Assembly (NCBI RefSeq): GCF_010586825.1
Contig: NZ_JAAAGB010000004.1
Span: forward strand, 62,001-126,000
From: Draconibacterium mangrovi
GTDB taxonomy: Bacteria > Bacteroidota > Bacteroidia > Bacteroidales > Prolixibacteraceae
Direction: 5' to 3'
Length of the DNA: 64,000 nucleotides
A program made the translations under genes and the position numbers. The notes below the pieces were generated by a model. The model made no database searches. It was given only the letters and a program-made list of their open reading frames with translations, and was not told the origin of the DNA. Shown here piece by piece: positions 43,855 to 52,646 of the stretch; within the stretch, counting starts at the first letter, position 1, and each line of letters begins with the position of its first letter.

Positions 43855-45597
43855 ATGGAAAATCAAGAATTAATGGAAGTAAGAGCGAAAGCGCAGGAAT
43901 GGCTTTCGGATACTTACGATGAAGAAACAAGAGCTCAGGTTCAGGCACTGCTTGATGCTGAAGATCCGACAGAGCTGATTGATTCTTTTTATCGCAGCCT
44001 GGAGTTTGGAACCGGCGGTCTTCGCGGCATTATGGGCGTTGGAACCAACCGCATGAATATATACACCGTTGGTGCTGCCACGCAAGGATTAAGTAATTAT
44101 CTGAAGAAGAATTTCGCTGATCTTGATGAAATAAAAGTGGCTATTGGTCACGATTGCCGGAACAACAGTCGTTTGTTCTCTGAAACCAGTGCAAAGATTT
44201 TTGCCGCCAACGGAATTAAAGCATACTTATTTGACGATTTGCGTCCTACACCGGAGCTTTCATTCGCAATCCGTGAGTTGGGTTGCCAGAGTGGTATCAT
44301 TCTTACTGCATCGCACAACCCAAAAGAATACAACGGATATAAAGCTTATTGGGAAGATGGTTCGCAGATTGTTGGCCCACACGATGTAAACATCGTTAAC
44401 GAGGTAGCCAAAATTAAACCTGAGGACATCAAATTCGATGGTCCCGACGAGTTGATCGAAATTCTGGGAGAGGAGATGGATAACAAATTCCTTGCAGAGG
44501 TTAAAAAGGTTTCCATTTCACCTGACGTGGTTGAGCGCCACAAAGACATTAAAATTATTTACACGCCAATTCACGGAACAGGGGTGAAACTGATTCCTGC
44601 CGCCTTACGCGAATTTGGTTTTACCAATCTCATCAATATTCCTGAACAGGATGTGGTAAGCGGCGATTTCCCAACAGTAGTTTCGCCAAACCCGGAAGAA
44701 CCTGCAGCCATGGAAATGGCTATGAAAAAAGCCGCCGAAATTGATGCGGATGTTGTTATGGCTTCCGATCCCGATTCAGACCGGATTGGTGTTGTTGTAA
44801 AAGACGATAAAGGCGAATACATTATTATAAACGGCAACCAAACGGCGTTGCTTTTCTTCTATTACATTATTGTAAAAATGAAGGAAGCCGGCAAACTAAA
44901 AGGAAACGAGTTTGTGGTAAAAACCGTCGTTTCAACGGAAATGATTGCTGAAGTTGCCCGCCGAAATAACATCGAATATTTTGATGTGTACACCGGATTT
45001 AAATTTATTGCCGAAGTAATTCGCGATAACGAAGGTGTGAAAAAATACATCGGTGGTGGTGAGGAAAGTTTTGGTTTTATGCCTTCTGACTTTGTTCGCG
45101 ATAAAGATGCCGTTTCTGCATGTGCGTTAATGGCTGAGATCACTGCATGGGCAATCGATCAGGGCAAAACATTGTACGAATTGTTGCAGGATATTTATTT
45201 GGAATATGGTTTCTCGCGCGAGAAAATGAAATATGTGGTTCGTAAAGGAAAGTCGGGTGCCGAAGAAATTCAGCAGATCATGACTAAATTCCGCAACGAT
45301 CCGCCAAAAGAACTGGGTGGTTCGCCAATGGAATGGGTAAAAGATTATTCTACATTGGTTGCGAAAAACCTGATTACCGGCGAGGAAAAGAAAATCGATC
45401 AGAAAATTACTTCAAACGTGTTGCAGTTCTTTACCCAGGATGGAACAAAAATTTCGGTTCGCCCATCGGGAACAGAGCCTAAAATCAAGTTCTATTTTGA
45501 AGTAACCGGCGAACTGAAATCGCGTGAAGATTTTGATGCAGAAGAGCAAAAAGCTGATGCCAGGATCGATGCCATAATGGAAGAACTGGGATTGTAA
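43855..45597 (+). CDS. Phosphohexomutase (PGM/PMM family)
   Basis: The 580-residue alpha-D-phosphohexomutase has the phosphoserine loop TASHNPKEYNG (Ser153), the Mg loop DPDSDR, the sugar loop GGGEESFGF and the phosphate loop RPSGTEPKIKFY. It interconverts hexose 1- and 6-phosphates and would feed rfbA with glucose 1-phosphate, consistent with its place two bases after rfbD. Glucose versus mannose preference cannot be read. Confidence 0.94.
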   Translation: MENQELMEVRAKAQEWLSDTYDEETRAQVQALLDAEDPTELIDSFYRSLEFGTGGLRGIMGVGTNRMNIYTVGAATQGLSNYLKKNFADLDEIKVAIGHDCRNNSRLFSETSAKIFAANGIKAYLFDDLRPTPELSFAIRELGCQSGIILTASHNPKEYNGYKAYWEDGSQIVGPHDVNIVNEVAKIKPEDIKFDGPDELIEILGEEMDNKFLAEVKKVSISPDVVERHKDIKIIYTPIHGTGVKLIPAALREFGFTNLINIPEQDVVSGDFPTVVSPNPEEPAAMEMAMKKAAEIDADVVMASDPDSDRIGVVVKDDKGEYIIINGNQTALLFFYYIIVKMKEAGKLKGNEFVVKTVVSTEMIAEVARRNNIEYFDVYTGFKFIAEVIRDNEGVKKYIGGGEESFGFMPSDFVRDKDAVSACALMAEITAWAIDQGKTLYELLQDIYLEYGFSREKMKYVVRKGKSGAEEIQQIMTKFRNDPPKELGGSPMEWVKDYSTLVAKNLITGEEKKIDQKITSNVLQFFTQDGTKISVRPSGTEPKIKFYFEVTGELKSREDFDAEEQKADARIDAIMEELGL

Positions 45598-45666
45598 ATT
45601 GTGATAAACGCTAAGCGGTTCAAAACCGCTTGGCGCATGAATAATAAAATACCTAAATCAATAAAA

Positions 45667-46419
45667 ATGAAGCTAAAAATTTTAACAGTAGCGCTGCTTT
45701 TTGTTGCAGTGTGCGCAGTTGCTCAAGATGAGAGACCGCAAATGGTTCCTGAAATGACTGAAATCTGGGATCCTGAAGTGCCGGTAACTACACCGGGAGA
45801 AACTCCGGCAGATGCACCTTCGGATGCCATTGTTTTATTCGACGGTTTGGATATCGACCGCGAGTGGACAAACGGAGATGGTGGCCCTGTTGGCTGGAAA
45901 GTAGCCGATGGCTGTGTAACCGTTGAAAGAGGAACCGGAATTATTCAGACAAAACGTGTTTTCGAAGATTTTCAGTTACACATCGAGTGGAGATCTCCTG
46001 CCGAAGTAGTTGGCGAAAGTCAGGGACGTGGAAACAGTGGCGTTTTTCTTCAGAAACGTTACGAAGTTCAGGTGTTGGATAATTACAACAACCGTACTTA
46101 CCGCAATGGCCAGGCCGGAAGTTTATACAAACAACATGCACCACTGGTAAATGCATGTAAAGGACCGGGCGAGTGGCAGGTGTACGATATTATTTACACT
46201 GCACCACGTTTTAACGATGATGGTACTTATTTTACTCCGCCAACCGTAACTGTTTTACACAATGGTGTTTTAGTGCAAAACAATTCAAAATTACGCGGAC
46301 CAACAGAATACATTGGTATTCCTGAGTACAGCGTTGAAAAACATGGCGCCGATGTTATCCAGTTGCAAGACCATGGAAATCCGGTGGGTTACCGCAATAT
46401 CTGGATTCGCGAATTGTAG
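45667..46419 (+). CDS. Secreted DUF1080 (3-keto-disaccharide hydrolase-type) protein
   Basis: The ATG at 45667 gives a signal peptide (MKLKILTVALLFVAVCAVAQ); a GTG at 45601 is an upstream alternative. The 250-residue protein carries a concanavalin/LamG-like DUF1080 domain (about 45-250), with FEDFQLHIEWR and GRGNSGVFLQKRYEVQVLD typical of the family. Some relatives hydrolyse 3-keto-glycosides; others only bind sugars. It ends the rfb operon or stands just after it (69 bases from the mutase stop). Confidence 0.82.
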   Translation: MKLKILTVALLFVAVCAVAQDERPQMVPEMTEIWDPEVPVTTPGETPADAPSDAIVLFDGLDIDREWTNGDGGPVGWKVADGCVTVERGTGIIQTKRVFEDFQLHIEWRSPAEVVGESQGRGNSGVFLQKRYEVQVLDNYNNRTYRNGQAGSLYKQHAPLVNACKGPGEWQVYDIIYTAPRFNDDGTYFTPPTVTVLHNGVLVQNNSKLRGPTEYIGIPEYSVEKHGADVIQLQDHGNPVGYRNIWIREL

Positions 46420-46440
46420 ATCAATTCCAAAAGATAAATG

Positions 46441-46471
46441 AAAACCGGGAGTTTGTACTTCCGGTTTTTTT
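46441..46471. terminator. Bidirectional terminator
   Basis: AAAACCGGGAGT (46441-46452) pairs with ACTTCCGGTTTT (46457-46468, one wobble) around TTGT, followed by a T run, between converging genes. Confidence 0.8.
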
Positions 46472-46494
46472 ATGAAATAAACTGTGGATGTGAA

Positions 46495-47769
46495 TCATTC
46501 AAATTCTTCAGAGAAAACAAGTTGATCGTTATTGTCCGACAATTTTGCATAGTCAACAGCTCCGCTTCCTGCAAATCGGTACGAAACGCCTTTTAAAGCG
46601 CCGTTGCTGTTCTGATACGTGGTTGTGTAGATTTCCTCATCGTTCAGTAAAACAGTTACGAATTTATTGCTGATTTCTAATTTTAAGGTGTTCCAGCTAT
46701 TCAGGTCAGTGCCGAATGCCGACAAATCGTTGTTCGTTCCCATCGCGTATTCTGTTCCGAATTTCTGAAAAATACTTCCAATACATCCCGGGTTTGCTAA
46801 TTGAATCACATGTCTTCCGTATTCTGCAAATATTGATATTTCGCAAATCTGGCAAGCCAGTCCTCCCTCGTCAGTGTTATTCTTAATGCGGCTTTCAAAC
46901 GAAAAGTTGTCACTGTCGCCGCTAAAATTTTCGTTCACATAGTAAAAACAAGTTGCATGATTGTTCTTCGACAAATCGATATGATGAGCTTTAACCGTTT
47001 CCGGCGAAATGTAAATTTGATTGTTATTGATACAGTTTTCATTCACGTAAATCGGGATCAAATCATTTTCCGGATTTTGAATGAGCGATAACCAGCCGTT
47101 GGTTGTAATGTAAACCGGTATTTCTTTTACCAACTGATCATTTATCATGATTTTTGCACGATGATAGCCCGGATAATAATATACCGAGGTCGAATATTTT
47201 TCGTGCCTTTTAATTTCTGCACGTCGGCGGGCATCCCACGATTGTTGAATAAATGCACTGTCAAAGTCGTACATCGAGATATCGTAATCGAAAATAACCG
47301 TGTTGGGAACTCCGCTGCTAACATTTGTGCGGCTTGTAAAGCTGGCTTCAGCGTAACTTTGCGCCGGTTTACTGTTGAAAAGAATAACTGCAAACAGGGC
47401 CACAACTATGGCAGTAACCGGGATATACAACGCGCGTTTACGAAACTTAAAATTCAACCTCCTGCTTTTTCTTTTTGCAACAGGCGTATCCGCGTGGCTG
47501 TCTTTAAAATCGTACCAGTCTTTATAATCAAGAAATTGTGCCAGTGCGTTAAGTGTATTTTTTTGAGGAATGCGCTGAAACTGGTTTTTAGAAATTCTTT
47601 TCAGGGTAGAAACACTCAGATTGATACCGGTTTTCTCCTGAATCAGAAGGTTCAGATTTTCATAATCGCGTTGCTGTAATTGTTCCGGATCCTCAACATG
47701 CAATTTCTCTGCAATTTGCTGAACAATGATTGTTACGAACTTTTTTTCCTGCTCTGCTTCGTTATACAT
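46495..47769 (-). CDS. Membrane-bound HTH protein with LamG-like ectodomain
   Basis: The 424-residue protein has a cytoplasmic helical DNA-binding-like domain (about 10-88, including NLSVSTLKRISKNQFQRI and KNTLNALAQFLDYKDWYDF), a basic stretch (KRKSRRLNFKFRKR), one membrane helix (113-131) and a large extracytoplasmic part ending in a concanavalin/LamG-like fold. The layout is that of a one-component transmembrane regulator that senses a ligand outside. No family name comes to mind. It is divergent from a secreted LamG-type protein gene, its likely target. Confidence 0.65.
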   Translation of the reverse strand: MYNEAEQEKKFVTIIVQQIAEKLHVEDPEQLQQRDYENLNLLIQEKTGINLSVSTLKRISKNQFQRIPQKNTLNALAQFLDYKDWYDFKDSHADTPVAKRKSRRLNFKFRKRALYIPVTAIVVALFAVILFNSKPAQSYAEASFTSRTNVSSGVPNTVIFDYDISMYDFDSAFIQQSWDARRRAEIKRHEKYSTSVYYYPGYHRAKIMINDQLVKEIPVYITTNGWLSLIQNPENDLIPIYVNENCINNNQIYISPETVKAHHIDLSKNNHATCFYYVNENFSGDSDNFSFESRIKNNTDEGGLACQICEISIFAEYGRHVIQLANPGCIGSIFQKFGTEYAMGTNNDLSAFGTDLNSWNTLKLEISNKFVTVLLNDEEIYTTTYQNSNGALKGVSYRFAGSGAVDYAKLSDNNDQLVFSEEFE

Positions 47770-47918
47770 GGTTACTAATTTCTGGTCCCTAAAAATAGTA
47801 AGAACGATCGGTTTTTTAGGCTTGGATGTATTTTGATTATGTTTTGATCATGGTTTGAATGTTGATTTTCAGACTGATTGCTGAAATTTGTTTCATAAAA
47901 TTCAAAAACACCAAAACA

Positions 47919-49007
47919 ATGAAAACAATTATTACACTACTTTTTATACTGGTCAATCTTTCTGTTTTAGCACAGGAGCATACCAGCATTAACGGAATAG
48001 AATGGATTTTGAACGGAAAAGTTGTAAGCGAAAATTATAAAGGAAAAGACTGTTTAAAAACCGACGATGGAGTTGCCATTGCTAGAGATATTGCGTTAAA
48101 AAACGGAATCATTGAATTTAAAATGTGTATTCAGCCAGGAAGGGGATTTGCCGGGATACGTTTTCGTGGCGATGGAATGGGAGACACTGAAGAGTTTTAC
48201 ATTCGCAAACATCAAAGTGGTAATCCCGATGCCATGCAATACACTCCGGTTTATAACGGCAATGCCGGATGGCAGCTATACTACGGCGAAGGTTATGGTG
48301 CGGTAAAACAACATGTTTTTGACGAGTGGTTTCAGGTAAAACTCGTAGTGTCGGGAAGTCGAGGCGAGGTTTACATCTCGGATATGCAAAAGCCGGTGCT
48401 GGTAATTCATGAGTTGAAAATGGGCGAACGTGAAGGGAAAATTGCGTTTTACGGTCCGGCCCGGTTTGCAGATATAAAAATTACTCCAGCGGAATCTCCT
48501 GAGTTAAAGGGAGAGTTCATAGAAATTGTTGAAGCAGGCAATGAAATAATAAAAAAGTATCCGGTTTCGGAAGCTTTTGATGCCGAAAAGCTGATGAATG
48601 AAAACCTGTTACCGGCAAATTTTACCAATAAACTGCAATTCAGAAAATGGGATACGGAAGCCGATGGTTTACTAAATATCTCGAAAACCGCTGCTTTGGC
48701 AGAGAAAAAGAATGCGGTACTCCTGAAAATCACAATTGACTCGGAAACTGACCTTGTTAAGATGATGAATTTTGGTTTTAGCGATGTGGCCAAAATTTTC
48801 GTTAACGGTAAAGCGGTTTGGCTGGGTGCTGACATTTACCGAAGCCGTGATTATCGTTTTCTTGGAACGATAGGCTATTTCGACTCAGTATATCTCGATC
48901 TGAAATCAGGAAAGAATGAAATCCTTGTAATGGTTGCAGAGAATTTTGGCGGCTGGGGATTTAAAGCCCGGTTCGAAAACCTGGATGGCATAAAAATTCT
49001 GAAATAA
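47919..49007 (+). CDS. Secreted DUF1080/LamG-like protein
   Basis: The ATG at 47919 begins a signal peptide (MKTIITLLFILVNLSVLAQ). The 362-residue protein has a concanavalin-like domain (about 20-185; IEFKMCIQPGRGFAGIRFRG region, key aromatic and Gly residues) and a C-terminal jelly-roll, sugar-binding-like domain (about 230-360; FGGWGFKARFEN). No catalytic residues are obvious. It probably binds or degrades a glycan at the cell surface. Confidence 0.65.
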   Translation: MKTIITLLFILVNLSVLAQEHTSINGIEWILNGKVVSENYKGKDCLKTDDGVAIARDIALKNGIIEFKMCIQPGRGFAGIRFRGDGMGDTEEFYIRKHQSGNPDAMQYTPVYNGNAGWQLYYGEGYGAVKQHVFDEWFQVKLVVSGSRGEVYISDMQKPVLVIHELKMGEREGKIAFYGPARFADIKITPAESPELKGEFIEIVEAGNEIIKKYPVSEAFDAEKLMNENLLPANFTNKLQFRKWDTEADGLLNISKTAALAEKKNAVLLKITIDSETDLVKMMNFGFSDVAKIFVNGKAVWLGADIYRSRDYRFLGTIGYFDSVYLDLKSGKNEILVMVAENFGGWGFKARFENLDGIKILK

Positions 49008-49106
49008 AATAAAACCAATAAAGCAGCGAAAGTGAATAAGCCGAATTTTAAACGGATGATTTTGCTTATGGCTGTTTTGCTGAAATAACCTTTAAAATTT
49101 TAAACA

Positions 49107-49793
49107 ATGAACAGAAGACACAGTTTAAAGGCCGGTGCTGCATTAGTTACCGGACTAACATTAATTCCCGTTGTAAAATCTGCCGGAGAAAATTTGGTTA
49201 GCCAGACCGAAGACTCATTTTGGGAGGTGATTAAAAAACGCCGCTCAGTACGTGCATTTAAATCCGATCCGGTACCGGAGGCTGACCTGAAAAAAATAGT
49301 AGATGCCGCACGAATGGCTCCTACAGCAGGAAACCAGCAGCCCTGGAAATTTCTGGTTGTTACCGACAAAAACAAAATTGAGGCATTAAAAGCTGCAAAA
49401 CTGGAAGAAACAGAAGCCTATTTAAAAGAGGAGAAAAAGCTGGCAGGCGAAGAACTGAAGAATCAATTAAACGAGTACGACAAGCTGTTGACAAGCGGGT
49501 ATCTGTCAGCACCGGCTTACATTGTAGTTCTAACGGATAATAACAGTCGATATCCGCAGTACAATCATTGGGATGGCCCACTGGCTGCCGGAAATTTAAT
49601 GCTTGCTGCGCGAGCTCTTGGTTATGGAACGGTTCATATAACCGATTCGTTTTCGGAGGAGTTGACCCGCAAAGTATTTAATATCCCGGATAATTATACA
49701 CGCGTATGTATTACACCTGTTGGCGTTCCCGTTGAATGGCCTGAAAAAGAAAAGCAGGCACTCGGAGATTTTATTGTTAGCAACAGTTTTTAA
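49107..49793 (+). CDS. Exported nitroreductase-family protein with Tat-like signal
   Basis: The 228-residue protein begins MNRRHSLKAGAALVTGLTLIP, a twin-arginine-like signal, then a nitroreductase domain (KKRRSVRAFKSDPVPE, ARMAPTAGNQQPW). The FMN-contact arginines and Gly-rich loop (GYGTVHITD) are present. Enzymes of this fold use FMN and NAD(P)H; export would require a different donor, so its reductant is unclear. Confidence 0.8.
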   Translation: MNRRHSLKAGAALVTGLTLIPVVKSAGENLVSQTEDSFWEVIKKRRSVRAFKSDPVPEADLKKIVDAARMAPTAGNQQPWKFLVVTDKNKIEALKAAKLEETEAYLKEEKKLAGEELKNQLNEYDKLLTSGYLSAPAYIVVLTDNNSRYPQYNHWDGPLAAGNLMLAARALGYGTVHITDSFSEELTRKVFNIPDNYTRVCITPVGVPVEWPEKEKQALGDFIVSNSF

Positions 49794-49809
49794 TTCTTAA
49801 ATAAAATAT

Positions 49810-49845
49810 AAAAGCCTGTTCCAACATTCTGGATCAGGCTTTTTA
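49810..49845. terminator. Bidirectional terminator
   Basis: AAAAGCCTG (49810-49818) pairs with CAGGCTTTT (49835-49843), with an inner TCCA/TGGA pair, between two converging nitroreductase genes. Confidence 0.75.
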
Positions 49846-49863
49846 ATAGTATCTATCTTTTAA

Positions 49864-50496
49864 TTAGAATTCCATTACAAATTCTTCTTTCGGATTACGT
49901 ACTTTTTTCATTGACGCTAACCAGTCGCCATCATTATCGCGATATCCCAAAGGAAGCATCGTTACACTTTTTAATCCTTTTGATTTTAAATCAAGCAATT
50001 CATCCAGCTCTTCAGTCGTAAAACCTTCCATCGGAGTACAGTCTACTTTTTGCTCAGCGGCTTGTGCAATTGCCAATCCAAAGCCAATGTACGCCTGGCG
50101 TGCAGTATGGATAAAGTTTTCTTCAGCCGATTGAGGTAAGTAAGCTGCTTTTAGTTTGTCGGTGTAAGAGCCAAAACGCCCGCGTGGTAATCCGCGTTCA
50201 TCGGTCGTTCTGTTGTAAATTTCATCAATTCGTTCTTCGGTATAACGATCCCAGGCTGCAAAAACCAACAGGTGCGAACATTCGGCAACAATTTCCTGTC
50301 CCCAGGCAATAGGAACGATTTTATCCTTCAATTCCTGATCGGTGATAACTATTACACGAAACTGTTGCAAACCGGAAGAAGTAGGAGCAAGGCGGGCTGC
50401 CTCAACAATTTTATCTACATCTTCCTGAGCTACTTTTTTTGTGGGGTCGTACTTTTTAGTGGCATATCTCCACTGTAAATTTTCTAATAATGACAT
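49864..50496 (-). CDS. Cytoplasmic NAD(P)H nitroreductase
   Basis: The 210-residue protein resembles NfsB/DrgA-type reductases: LQWRYATKKYDPTKK at the start, AARLAPTSSGLQQFRVIVI (FMN-binding), and TPMEGF near residue 163. It reduces nitro compounds or quinones with FMN. It follows the OhrR-like regulator after 31 bases and is probably under its control. Confidence 0.9.
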   Translation of the reverse strand: MSLLENLQWRYATKKYDPTKKVAQEDVDKIVEAARLAPTSSGLQQFRVIVITDQELKDKIVPIAWGQEIVAECSHLLVFAAWDRYTEERIDEIYNRTTDERGLPRGRFGSYTDKLKAAYLPQSAEENFIHTARQAYIGFGLAIAQAAEQKVDCTPMEGFTTEELDELLDLKSKGLKSVTMLPLGYRDNDGDWLASMKKVRNPKEEFVMEF

Positions 50497-50527
50497 TGTT
50501 TAATATTTTGACTTTAATAATGAAGCC

Positions 50528-50953
50528 CTATTTGGCTCTGTTTAATATTTTAACTACTAAATCCTTCAGCTGCATTAAATCTTCAGGCGTAATTCCCATT
50601 GCTTTTACAACTTTTTGCGGAACCTCTGCTGCTTTTGTTTGTAATTGTTTACCGCTCTCGGTAAGCGAGATCTCCACTACACGCTCATCCTTGGTGTTTC
50701 GTTTACGCGAGATCAAACCTTTTGCGGCCATCCGTTTTAATAATGGGGTGATTGTTCCGTTATCGAGATTGAGTTTATCACCAATTTCATTTACCTTTTG
50801 CGGTTCATTTTCCCACAAGACCATCATTACGAGGTATTGCGGATAGGTAAGATCGATCTCTTCAAGAATCGGACGATATACATTAACGATTTCGCGCGAT
50901 AAGGCGTAAACCGGAAAACATACCTGACTCTTTAATTTTAACTCGTCATCCAT
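50528..50953 (-). CDS. MarR/OhrR-type redox-sensing repressor
   Basis: The 141-residue winged-helix protein has the OhrR signature: Cys12 in QVCFPVYALSREI, which senses peroxides in OhrR, and the recognition helix LDNGTITPLLKRM. No ohr gene is adjacent; the following nitroreductase gene is the likely target. A 6-bp inverted repeat around its -7 box may be the operator. Confidence 0.85.
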   Translation of the reverse strand: MDDELKLKSQVCFPVYALSREIVNVYRPILEEIDLTYPQYLVMMVLWENEPQKVNEIGDKLNLDNGTITPLLKRMAAKGLISRKRNTKDERVVEISLTESGKQLQTKAAEVPQKVVKAMGITPEDLMQLKDLVVKILNRAK

Positions 50954-50968
50954 TTATTAAAACTTTTG

Positions 50969-51002
50969 GTGTGCAAATATAGTGTAAAATAAAATCGCAC
51001 AC
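50969..51002. promoter_or_regulatory. Inverted repeat GTGTGC-N22-GCACAC at the OhrR-like promoter
   Basis: GTGTGC (50969-50974) and GCACAC (50997-51002) flank the -7 box TATATTTG (minus strand). The spacing is close to three helical turns. It may be an operator for autoregulation. Confidence 0.35.
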
Positions 51003-51044
51003 GATATAATAGCGAAAAATGCAATTGAGTTTAGAAAAGGTTAA

Positions 51045-51219
51045 TATTTCATACCAATCAAGGGTTGAAAAAATTACCGTATAACTATGATTTTCTCCCT
51101 TTTTTACCTCGGTCCTGAAGGAAGAAAGGGAGAAAATCCTTGATCATCCTTTAGGATTTGAGGTAAAATCAAGGATTTTTGTACAATCTGTGATTCAACC
51201 CTTGATTCGCCTATTTCAT
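51045..51219. mobile_element. MITE-like element with 14-bp inverted ends
   Basis: A 152-bp core (51056-51207) is bounded by AATCAAGGGTTGAA and its exact inverted copy. Outside, an 8-bp direct repeat TATTTCAT occurs at 51045-51052 and 51212-51219, as in a target-site duplication. Inside are two stems that cannot form together: 51089-51102 with 51125-51138, and 51133-51144 with 51168-51179. It fills most of the 316-base gap between the OhrR-like and YCII genes and encodes nothing. Confidence 0.5.
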
Positions 51220-51269
51220 GAATATTTCAGAAATATAAATGGGGGAGTGGTTTTTGAATTAATAGAGAA

Positions 51270-51680
51270 TTATTTGATGACAGTACCTTTTGCACCCCAC
51301 CAGTAAAAGGCTTCCATACTCAAGCGGCCTTTCTTTACTGCCGGATCTTCACCTTCCAATTTTAACGCTTCATCAACGGTTTCAACATCAAAGATCAGTA
51401 AACCTCGATGATCGCCACCTTGCTCGAAAGGACCTGCCACCACTAACTTTCCCTGCTCGGCAAGACTATTCAAATGCGCCATATGCTGCGCCTGAATTTG
51501 AGCTGCCTCAGTAGAATCCTGACTGGTACTGGTGCCTTTGTTCAGCAACATAAAAACATAACGTTTCATGGTGTAGGTGGTATCGCCTTCAGTGTAGGAG
51601 AATTCGCGTTGATCTTGCGCTGAAACAGCAAAGCTAAGGGCAAAAGTGAAAAGGAAAAATGTAAAAACAATTCTTTTCAT
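51270..51680 (-). CDS. Exported YCII-domain protein
   Basis: The ATG at 51680 is chosen over a TTG three codons upstream. The 136-residue protein has a signal peptide (MKRIVFTFFLFTFALSFAVSAQ) and a YCII-like ferredoxin-fold domain with LVVAGPFEQGGDHRGLLIF and the conserved aspartate and histidine (HMAHLNSLAEQGKL). Function unknown; such domains may be dimeric small-molecule binders. Confidence 0.8.
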   Translation of the reverse strand: MKRIVFTFFLFTFALSFAVSAQDQREFSYTEGDTTYTMKRYVFMLLNKGTSTSQDSTEAAQIQAQHMAHLNSLAEQGKLVVAGPFEQGGDHRGLLIFDVETVDEALKLEGEDPAVKKGRLSMEAFYWWGAKGTVIK

Positions 51681-51708
51681 ACGTGACAATTTGATGAAAC
51701 GCTCTTAA

Positions 51709-52299
51709 TTATTTCAGTTGGTCTTTAAAGATCTTTTTGAATTTCTCCAGTTTCGGAGCTACCACAAACTGGCAATAACCTTGCGTTTTGTTGCGTGCAT
51801 AATAGTTGATATGGTAATCTTCGGCAATATAAAATTGGTCGAATTCGCTAACTTCGGTTACGATTGGATTACTGTAAACCTCTTCTTTTTCAAAAAGATC
51901 GATAACGCGCTCGGCCACTTCTTTTTGTTCTTCGTTATGATAGAATATTGCAGAACGGTATTGCGGACCAACATCGTTACCTTGTCTGTTCAACGTTGTT
52001 GGGTCGTGTGTCATAAAAAACACTTCCAGAATTTCGGAATAGCTCACCACTTCCGGATCGAAAGTTATTTGCACTACTTCGGCGTGGCCGGTTGTTCCGT
52101 CGCAAACCTGCTTATAGGTTGGGTTTTTTACATGGCCTCCGCTGTACCCCGGTTTTACATCAGTAACTCCTTTTAACTCCAGGTAAATGGCTTCGGTACA
52201 CCAAAAACATCCTCCGCCAAGTGTGGCTTTTTGCAAATCTTTACTCATGCCGCTGTTTGAATAAATTAATAATGTGAATATAAGTGCCAGTGTCCTCAT
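51709..52299 (-). CDS. msrA: Peptide methionine (S)-sulfoxide reductase, exported
   Basis: The 196-residue protein carries a short signal-like N-terminus (residues 1-17) and the MsrA motif GGGCFWC (catalytic Cys31). GYSGG and the C-terminal GYCQFVV with a likely resolving Cys follow. It repairs oxidised methionine in envelope proteins. Its start overlaps the stop of the upstream gene by four bases. Confidence 0.94.
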   Translation of the reverse strand: MRTLALIFTLLIYSNSGMSKDLQKATLGGGCFWCTEAIYLELKGVTDVKPGYSGGHVKNPTYKQVCDGTTGHAEVVQITFDPEVVSYSEILEVFFMTHDPTTLNRQGNDVGPQYRSAIFYHNEEQKEVAERVIDLFEKEEVYSNPIVTEVSEFDQFYIAEDYHINYYARNKTQGYCQFVVAPKLEKFKKIFKDQLK

Positions 52300-52592
52300 T
52301 TCTTTTTGGGTATAAATCGTGAAAAGGTTTTTTTCTCAAACTCCCAGGCAAAGCGAAATTGCCCAAAAACAGATGCAATCAGTAAAAATAGCACCTGGTA
52401 AGCCGGAACTACGGTTACGATATACAGAGGTACTTTTATCCAAAGGCTGGTTGCTTCGGTTATACCCACCAAATCGAAAACTCCTTTGCGCACATAAAGC
52501 GCGGCACTTCCGGTAATTGAAAATACAAACAGAATAATTAAAACCTGGAAATTACTGTTCAGGTTCCATTTCTTTTTTAGTCGCTCAAACAT
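52296..52592 (-). CDS. Small DUF6787-like membrane protein
   Basis: The 98-residue protein has two hydrophobic segments (about 15-35 and 52-72) and a basic C-terminus (RFIPKKK). It resembles small Bacteroidota membrane proteins annotated as DUF6787. It is coupled to msrA by a four-base overlap. Function unknown. Confidence 0.6.
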   Translation of the reverse strand: MFERLKKKWNLNSNFQVLIILFVFSITGSAALYVRKGVFDLVGITEATSLWIKVPLYIVTVVPAYQVLFLLIASVFGQFRFAWEFEKKTFSRFIPKKK

Positions 52593-52646
52593 TATCTCAC
52601 TTTTGCTACTATTAACAAAAGAATAGAATGTATGTTTTGTGTTAAT

